Positions 59,495 through 64,000 of a stretch of 64,000 nt of DNA are shown in pieces. The notes beneath the pieces were generated by a model, which did no database searches, had not been told where the DNA came from, and saw only the letters and a program-made list of their open reading frames with translations. The first letter of the stretch is position 1; every line of letters starts with the position of its first letter. Position numbers and translations under genes: made by a program. Source of the DNA: Pseudomonas sp. LS.1a (GTDB taxonomy: Bacteria > Pseudomonadota > Gammaproteobacteria > Pseudomonadales > Pseudomonadaceae); contig NZ_CP092827.1 in the NCBI RefSeq assembly GCF_022533585.1, positions 1,094,001 to 1,158,000 of the forward strand, written 5' to 3'.

Positions 59495-59499
59495 GCAGT

Positions 59500-60036
59500 A
59501 TGAACGCGACGCCAGAAAAGGCTGACGACCTCATCGTCGTTGGCAAGATTTTTTCGGTTCACGGCGTTCGCGGCGAGGTGAAGGTGTATTCCTTTACCGA
59601 TCCGATTGAAAACCTGTTGGATTATCCGCGCTGGACGCTTCGGCACGAAGGCAAGGTAAAGCAGGTCGAGCTGGTCAACGGTCGTGGCTCCCAGAAGGGC
59701 CTGGTCGTGAAGCTGAAAGGCCTCGATGATCGCGATGAAGCCCGTCTTCTGAGCGGTTACGAAATCTGCATACCGCGGAGCCTTTTGCCCAACCTGGCTG
59801 CTGACGAGTACTACTGGTACCAGTTGGTGGGCCTGAAGGTCATCAACCAGGACGAACAACTGTTCGGCAAGGTCGATCACCTGTTGGAGACCGGTGCGAA
59901 CGATGTAATGGTGGTCAAGCCCTGCGCAGGCAGCCTGGATGATCGCGAGCGTCTGTTGCCCTATACGGCGCAATGCGTGCTCGACATCGACCTGGAAGCT
60001 GGCGTGATGCGGGTTGAATGGGACGCGGACTTCTAA
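59500..60036 (+). CDS. rimM: 16S rRNA processing protein RimM
   Basis: 178 residues. RimM N domain (VGKIFSVHGVRGEVKVYSFTD split as VGKIFSVHG, RGEVKVYSFTD) and C-terminal PRC barrel (EYYWYQLVGLKVINQD). Matures the 30S head with S19. Five bases after rpsP, three before trmD. Confidence 0.95.
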   Translation: MNATPEKADDLIVVGKIFSVHGVRGEVKVYSFTDPIENLLDYPRWTLRHEGKVKQVELVNGRGSQKGLVVKLKGLDDRDEARLLSGYEICIPRSLLPNLAADEYYWYQLVGLKVINQDEQLFGKVDHLLETGANDVMVVKPCAGSLDDRERLLPYTAQCVLDIDLEAGVMRVEWDADF

Positions 60037-60039
60037 ACG

Positions 60040-60792
60040 ATGGGTAACCTTCGCGTAGACGTCATCACGTTGTTCCCCGAGATGTTCTCGGCCATCACGG
60101 AGTACGGCATTACCAGCCGCGCGGTGAAACAGGGGTTGCTTCAGGTGACTTGCTGGAACCCGCGGGACTACACCACAGATCGTCACCACACGGTGGATGA
60201 TCGGCCGTTTGGCGGTGGTCCGGGCATGGTGATGAAAATCAAGCCTCTGGAAGACGCCCTGGTTAGCGCCAGGCAAGCGACCGGAGCAGCGGCGAAGGTG
60301 ATCTACCTTTCGCCACAAGGCCGCAAGCTGACTCAGCAGGCGGTCAAAGGCCTGGCCGAACAGGAATCGTTGATCCTGATCGCCGGTCGTTATGAAGGCA
60401 TCGACGAGCGCTTTATCGAGGCTCATGTCGATGAGGAGTGGTCGATTGGCGACTATGTGCTTTCCGGTGGCGAGCTGCCGGCCATGGTACTGATCGATGC
60501 GGTTACACGGCTGCTGCCCGGAGCTTTAGGGCATGTGGACTCGGCGGAAGAAGATTCTTTCACCGACGGTCTGCTCGATTGCCCGCACTACACCCGACCT
60601 GAGGTGTATGCGGATCAGCGTGTTCCCGACGTGTTGCTAAGTGGCAACCATGCACACATCCGGCGTTGGAGAATGAAGCAGTCCCTTGGTAGGACCTTCG
60701 AACGACGCGCCGATCTTCTGGAAAGTCGCTCGCTTTCTGGAGAAGAGAAGAAGCTGCTCGAGGAATATCTCCGCGAGCGGGACGATAGTTAA
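60040..60792 (+). CDS. trmD: tRNA (guanine-37-N1)-methyltransferase
   Basis: 250 residues. SPOUT knot motifs: [35 protein letters not shown] ([13 protein letters not shown]), [15 protein letters not shown]. Methylates G37 of tRNA with SAM, preventing frameshifts. In operon with rimM and rplS. Confidence 0.96.
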   Translation: MGNLRVDVITLFPEMFSAITEYGITSRAVKQGLLQVTCWNPRDYTTDRHHTVDDRPFGGGPGMVMKIKPLEDALVSARQATGAAAKVIYLSPQGRKLTQQAVKGLAEQESLILIAGRYEGIDERFIEAHVDEEWSIGDYVLSGGELPAMVLIDAVTRLLPGALGHVDSAEEDSFTDGLLDCPHYTRPEVYADQRVPDVLLSGNHAHIRRWRMKQSLGRTFERRADLLESRSLSGEEKKLLEEYLRERDDS

Positions 60793-60834
60793 ACGTATCG
60801 ATGGTGGATCACGTATCCATCTTAGGAGCACAGC

Positions 60835-61185
60835 ATGACCAACAAGATCATCCAGCAGCTCGAAGCCGAGCAGATGAGCAAGGAAATCCCGACCTTCGCA
60901 CCAGGCGACACCGTTGTCGTTCAGGTTAAAGTGAAGGAAGGTGAGCGTTCCCGTCTGCAGGCGTTCGAAGGCGTCGTTATCGCCAAGCGTAACCGCGGTC
61001 TGAACAGCGCCTTCACCGTGCGCAAGATCTCCAGCGGCGTTGGCGTAGAGCGTACCTTCCAGACCTACAGCCCGCAAATCGACAGCCTGGCCGTGAAACG
61101 TCGTGGTGACGTGCGTAAAGCCAAGCTGTACTACCTGCGCGACCTGTCCGGCAAAGCCGCTCGCATCAAGGAAAAACTGTCCTGA
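60835..61185 (+). CDS. rplS: 50S ribosomal protein L19
   Basis: 116 residues. Start [14 protein letters not shown] and the L19 motif [18 protein letters not shown]. Last gene of the operon, with GGAGC ribosome site; followed by a terminator. Confidence 0.97.
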   Translation: MTNKIIQQLEAEQMSKEIPTFAPGDTVVVQVKVKEGERSRLQAFEGVVIAKRNRGLNSAFTVRKISSGVGVERTFQTYSPQIDSLAVKRRGDVRKAKLYYLRDLSGKAARIKEKLS

Positions 61186-61221
61186 GTACAGTTTGCCCGG
61201 TGGCCAAGGCCGCCTAGCGAG

Positions 61222-61249
61222 AAAAAAGCAGCCTTCGGGCTGCTTTTTT
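61222..61249 (+). terminator. Rho-independent terminator of rpsP-rplS
   Basis: GCAGCC-TTCG-GGCTGC stem with UUCG tetraloop, A6 on the left and T6 on the right (61244-61249). Confidence 0.93.
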
Positions 61250-61278
61250 GCTTTTTGCCCCCCGAAGATGTGATTGCC

Positions 61279-61686
61279 ATGACTACCCGAGACCAGGAAA
61301 TCCTGCGCCGCACCGAGCTGTCGGTGACCCGCGTGACCAAGGCGGTATTTCCCAACACCACCAACCACCACAACACCCTGTTCGGCGGCACCGCCCTGGC
61401 CTGGATGGACGAAGTGTCGTTCATCGCCGCCACGCGCTTCTGCCGCCTGCCGCTGGTGACCGTGTCCACCGACCGCATCGACTTCAAGCACCCGATTCCG
61501 GCGGGCTCGATCGTGGAGCTGGTGGGGTCGGTGATCAAGGTGGGCAATACCAGCTTGCAGGTGCAAGTGGATGTATTTGTCGAGAATATGTACCTGGATG
61601 GGCGCGAGCGAGCGATCCATGGCGTGTTCAGCTTCGTCGCCATCGACGAGGACAAGCGCCCGGTGCCGGTTCTGCCCCAGGCCTGA
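61279..61686 (+). CDS. Acyl-CoA thioesterase (hotdog fold, YciA/BACH-like)
   Basis: 135 residues from ATG 61279. Motifs NHHNTLFGGTALAWMDE (catalytic Asn/Asp) and TVSTDRIDFKHPIPAGSIVEL of the cytosolic acyl-CoA hydrolase family. Hydrolyses acyl-CoA to free acid and CoA. An upstream TTG start would add eight residues; ATG is preferred. Confidence 0.9.
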   Translation: MTTRDQEILRRTELSVTRVTKAVFPNTTNHHNTLFGGTALAWMDEVSFIAATRFCRLPLVTVSTDRIDFKHPIPAGSIVELVGSVIKVGNTSLQVQVDVFVENMYLDGRERAIHGVFSFVAIDEDKRPVPVLPQA

Positions 61687-61692
61687 GTTCTC

Positions 61693-61800
61693 CTGCACTG
61701 GCCCTTTCGCGGCTAAAGCCGCTCCCACAGGGATCGCACATACCTCGAGGGCGGTGATATCCCTGTGGGAGCGGCTTTAGCCGCGAAGAGGCCAGTACAG
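61693..61800. repeat. BIME: inverted REP pair between thioesterase gene and xerD
   Basis: Opposed cores GCGGCTAAAGCCGCTCCCAC and inverse, with arms CTGCACTGGCC and GGCCAGTACAG. A subtype with GCTAAAGC in place of GGTAAACC. Confidence 0.85.
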
Positions 61801-61856
61801 ACAACAATTATGCTGCTGTGAAACACTAAGCCACCTTCAACACCCAGCAGCCCCGC

Positions 61857-62753
61857 ATGCCCGTCCTAGACCACCCCCTGATCGACCAGTTCCTCGACGC
61901 CCTGTGGCTTGAAAAGGGTCTGTCCGACAACACTCGCGTGTCCTACCGCAGCGACCTGGCCCTGTTCAACGGCTGGCTGCAGGAACACGGCGTCAGCTTG
62001 CCCGACGCTGGCCGCGACCTGATTCTCGACCACCTGGCCTGGCGCCTCGACCAAGGCTACAAACCGCGCTCCACGGCACGCTTCCTGTCCGGCCTGCGTG
62101 GCTTCTTCCGCTACCTGCTGCGGGAAAAGCTGGTGGCCATCGACCCGACCTTGCAAGTCGACATGCCGCAACTGGGCAAGCCACTGCCCAAGTCGCTGTC
62201 CGAAGCCGACGTCGAAGCCTTGCTGCAGGCTCCGGACCTGGGCGAAGCCATCGGCCAACGTGACCGCGCCATGCTCGAAGTGCTCTACGCCTGCGGTCTG
62301 CGGGTTACCGAACTGGTCAGCCTGGCTCTCGACCAGGTCAACCTGCGCCAGGGCGTGCTGCGGGTGATGGGCAAGGGCAGCAAGGAGCGCCTGGTGCCCA
62401 TGGGCGAAGAGGCGGTGCTGTGGCTGCAGCGCTACCTGCGCGATGGCCGCGCCGAACTGCTCAATGGCCGCCCCAGCGACGTCCTGTTCCCCAGCCTGCG
62501 TGGCGAGCAGATGACCCGCCAGACCTTCTGGCATCGCATCAAGCACCATACCCGGGTCGCCGGCATCGACAAACCGCTGTCGCCACACACCCTGCGCCAC
62601 GCCTTCGCCACCCATCTGCTCAACCACGGTGCCGACCTGCGCGTGGTACAGATGCTGCTGGGCCACAGTGACCTGTCGACCACGCAGATCTACACCCATG
62701 TCGCCAAGGCCCGCCTGCAGCAACTGCACGCCCGGCACCACCCGCGTGGATGA
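61857..62753 (+). CDS. xerD: Site-specific tyrosine recombinase XerD
   Basis: 298 residues. N-terminal SAM-like domain and C-terminal catalytic domain with all six residues visible: Arg in ACGLRVTEL, Lys in GKGSKERLVP, H-x-x-R in SPHTLRHAFATHLL, His in GHSDLSTTQ and Tyr in IYTHV. Resolves chromosome dimers at dif with XerC. Confidence 0.96.
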   Translation: MPVLDHPLIDQFLDALWLEKGLSDNTRVSYRSDLALFNGWLQEHGVSLPDAGRDLILDHLAWRLDQGYKPRSTARFLSGLRGFFRYLLREKLVAIDPTLQVDMPQLGKPLPKSLSEADVEALLQAPDLGEAIGQRDRAMLEVLYACGLRVTELVSLALDQVNLRQGVLRVMGKGSKERLVPMGEEAVLWLQRYLRDGRAELLNGRPSDVLFPSLRGEQMTRQTFWHRIKHHTRVAGIDKPLSPHTLRHAFATHLLNHGADLRVVQMLLGHSDLSTTQIYTHVAKARLQQLHARHHPRG

Positions 62754-62906
62754 ATGTTTTTCATGTTCCGCCGACCGGTCCTTGCAAGGCCCTTCACCGG
62801 CGGTGTGATGTGGTAGGCTTGAGCGGTTTGCACCAAGGGCCGCACGGTCACCGCGTATTTTCCGCAGGTGGCGCCCTCCGGCCCCTGTCCGCCTTCAGGA
62901 GTTCCC

Positions 62907-63650
62907 ATGCGCGTGACCCAGTTTTTCGCCGCCGCCGCGTTGGCGCTGGCCAGTACCTTTGCCGTTGCTGCGGCAACCGACAGCAATACCGCTGCCGAGC
63001 AGGCCATCCGTAAGTCGTTGCAGAACCTCGAGCTGGAAGTGCCCGTCGAAAGCGTGGCCAGCAGCCCGGTCAGCGGCCTGTATGAAGTCAAGCTGCAGGG
63101 TGGCCGCGTGCTCTATGCCAGCGGCGACGGCCAGTTCGTGATGCAGGGCTACCTGTTCCAGATCCAGGACGGCAAGCCGGTCAACCTCACCGAAAAGACC
63201 GAGCGCCTGGGTATTGCCAAGCTCATCAACGGCATTCCAGCCGCCGAGATGGTGGTTTATCCTGCCAAGGGCGAGACCAAGTCGCACATCACCGTGTTCA
63301 CCGACACCACCTGCCCGTACTGCCACAAGCTGCACGCCGAGGTGCCCGAACTCAACCGCCGCGGTATCGAAGTGCGCTATGTCGCCTTCCCGCGCCAGGG
63401 TCTCGGCTCGCCGGGTGACCAGCAGTTGCAGGCCGTCTGGTGTTCCAGTGACCGCCGTGCGGCGATGGACAAGATGGTCGAGGGTGAGGAAATCAAGGCC
63501 GCCAAGTGCGCCAACCCGGTCAGCAAGCAGTTCCAGCTGGGCCAGTCGATCGGCGTCAACGGCACGCCGGCGATCGTCCTTGAAAGCGGCCAGGTCATTC
63601 CGGGCTACCAGCCGGCACCGCAGGTCGCCAAGCTGGCGCTGGCCAAGTAA
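62907..63650 (+). CDS. dsbC: Periplasmic thiol:disulfide interchange protein DsbC
   Basis: 247 residues from ATG 62907, with AGGAG at a good distance. Sec signal (cleavage near AVAA), N-terminal dimerisation domain, then thioredoxin fold with active site TTCPYCHKLH (CPYC; the E. coli enzyme has CGYC) and cis-Pro NGTPAIVLESG. Disulfide isomerase kept reduced by DsbD. Precedes hom as in other pseudomonads. Confidence 0.93.
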   Translation: MRVTQFFAAAALALASTFAVAAATDSNTAAEQAIRKSLQNLELEVPVESVASSPVSGLYEVKLQGGRVLYASGDGQFVMQGYLFQIQDGKPVNLTEKTERLGIAKLINGIPAAEMVVYPAKGETKSHITVFTDTTCPYCHKLHAEVPELNRRGIEVRYVAFPRQGLGSPGDQQLQAVWCSSDRRAAMDKMVEGEEIKAAKCANPVSKQFQLGQSIGVNGTPAIVLESGQVIPGYQPAPQVAKLALAK

Positions 63651-63733
63651 TCCAATTCAGTACGCCGTCGTCATGGGGTGACGGCATGTTTCACGGTCGG
63701 CATAGGTGTCGGCCGTTCAATGGGGAGTTCACA

Positions 63734-64000
63734 GTGAAACCGGTCAAAGTAGGCATCTGTGGGTTGGGGACCGTCGGTGGCGGAACCTTCAATGTACTTC
63801 AGCGCAACGCCGAGGAGATTGCCCGCCGTGCCGGGCGCGGTATTGAAGTGGCACAGATCGCCATGCGCTCGCAGAACCCGAACTGCCAGATTACCGGTAC
63901 CCCCATTACCGCTGACGTGTTCGAAGTTGCGAGCAACCCGGAGATCGACATTGTCATCGAGCTGATCGGTGGCTACACCGTGGCTCGCGAACTGGTGCTC
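63734..64000 (+). CDS. hom: Homoserine dehydrogenase, N-terminal part
   Basis: Partial, cut by the right edge. From GTG 63734 the frame reads KPVKVGICGLGTVGGGTFNV, the Rossmann NAD(P) motif of homoserine dehydrogenase, and continues to IDIVIELIGGYTVARELVL. Reduces aspartate semialdehyde to homoserine for threonine and methionine synthesis. Start choice is supported by TGGGGAG upstream. Confidence 0.93.
   Translation, partial: MKPVKVGICGLGTVGGGTFNVLQRNAEEIARRAGRGIEVAQIAMRSQNPNCQITGTPITADVFEVASNPEIDIVIELIGGYTVARELVL

Overview
The window reads as ordinary chromosome of a fluorescent pseudomonad, most likely the Pseudomonas putida group. Supporting signs are the GC-rich third-position-biased codon use, the gtrS/gltR-gtsABCD-oprB-hexR-zwf-pgl-eda glucose locus, and more than ten copies of the palindromic extragenic element with a GTGGGAGCGGG core that is typical of P. 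putida. No CRISPR array, tRNA, rRNA or complete transposon was recognised.

Layout. Positions 1-13.9 kb hold peripheral and central glucose catabolism: the end of a response regulator, its sensor kinase GtrS, an AGE-family sugar isomerase, the GtsABCD glucose ABC importer, the OprB porin, a hexose-6-phosphate mutarotase, the HexR repressor and the divergent zwf-pgl-eda operon of the Entner-Doudoroff route. From 14 to 32 kb come housekeeping genes: leuA with a probable leucine-rich leader peptide, an M23 endopeptidase, xseA, a LysR regulator, a TauE permease, a zinc-ribbon protein, guaB-guaA, a multicopper oxidase, tadA, mltF, purL and a small NIF3-like gene.

From 32.4 to 48.9 kb lies the most distinctive region: a compact TatABC set, a divergent gspK, an orphan Rhs gene (probable insertion), a Tat-targeted PhoX-type phosphatase, and then a ten-gene-plus run consisting of a lipoprotein related to 5'-nucleotidase/SoxB and gspC-D-E-F-G-H-I-J-L-M-N of a type II secretion system. 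A three-repeat Pho box sits in front of this run. The simplest reading is a phosphate-starvation-induced two-step export module: Tat carries folded phosphatase across the inner membrane and the type II system takes it over the outer membrane. The 5'-nucleotidase-like protein appears to have lost all its metal ligands, so it is probably a pseudoenzyme with a structural, chaperone or adaptor role. This system resembles the phosphatase-secreting Xcp/UxpB system described in P. putida, as far as I can recall.

From 49 to 64 kb follow cell-wall, NUDIX, carbonic-anhydrase-like, purT, MFS, CorC-like and CcsA-like genes, the ffh gene, the rpsP-rimM-trmD-rplS operon, a thioesterase, xerD, dsbC and the start of hom.

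REP/BIME elements occupy many gene junctions. Two have entered coding sequence: one lengthens the prepilin leader of gspJ, the other appears to have replaced the end of the LysR gene so that its frame runs on into xseA. All calls are from reading the sequence; no database search was run.
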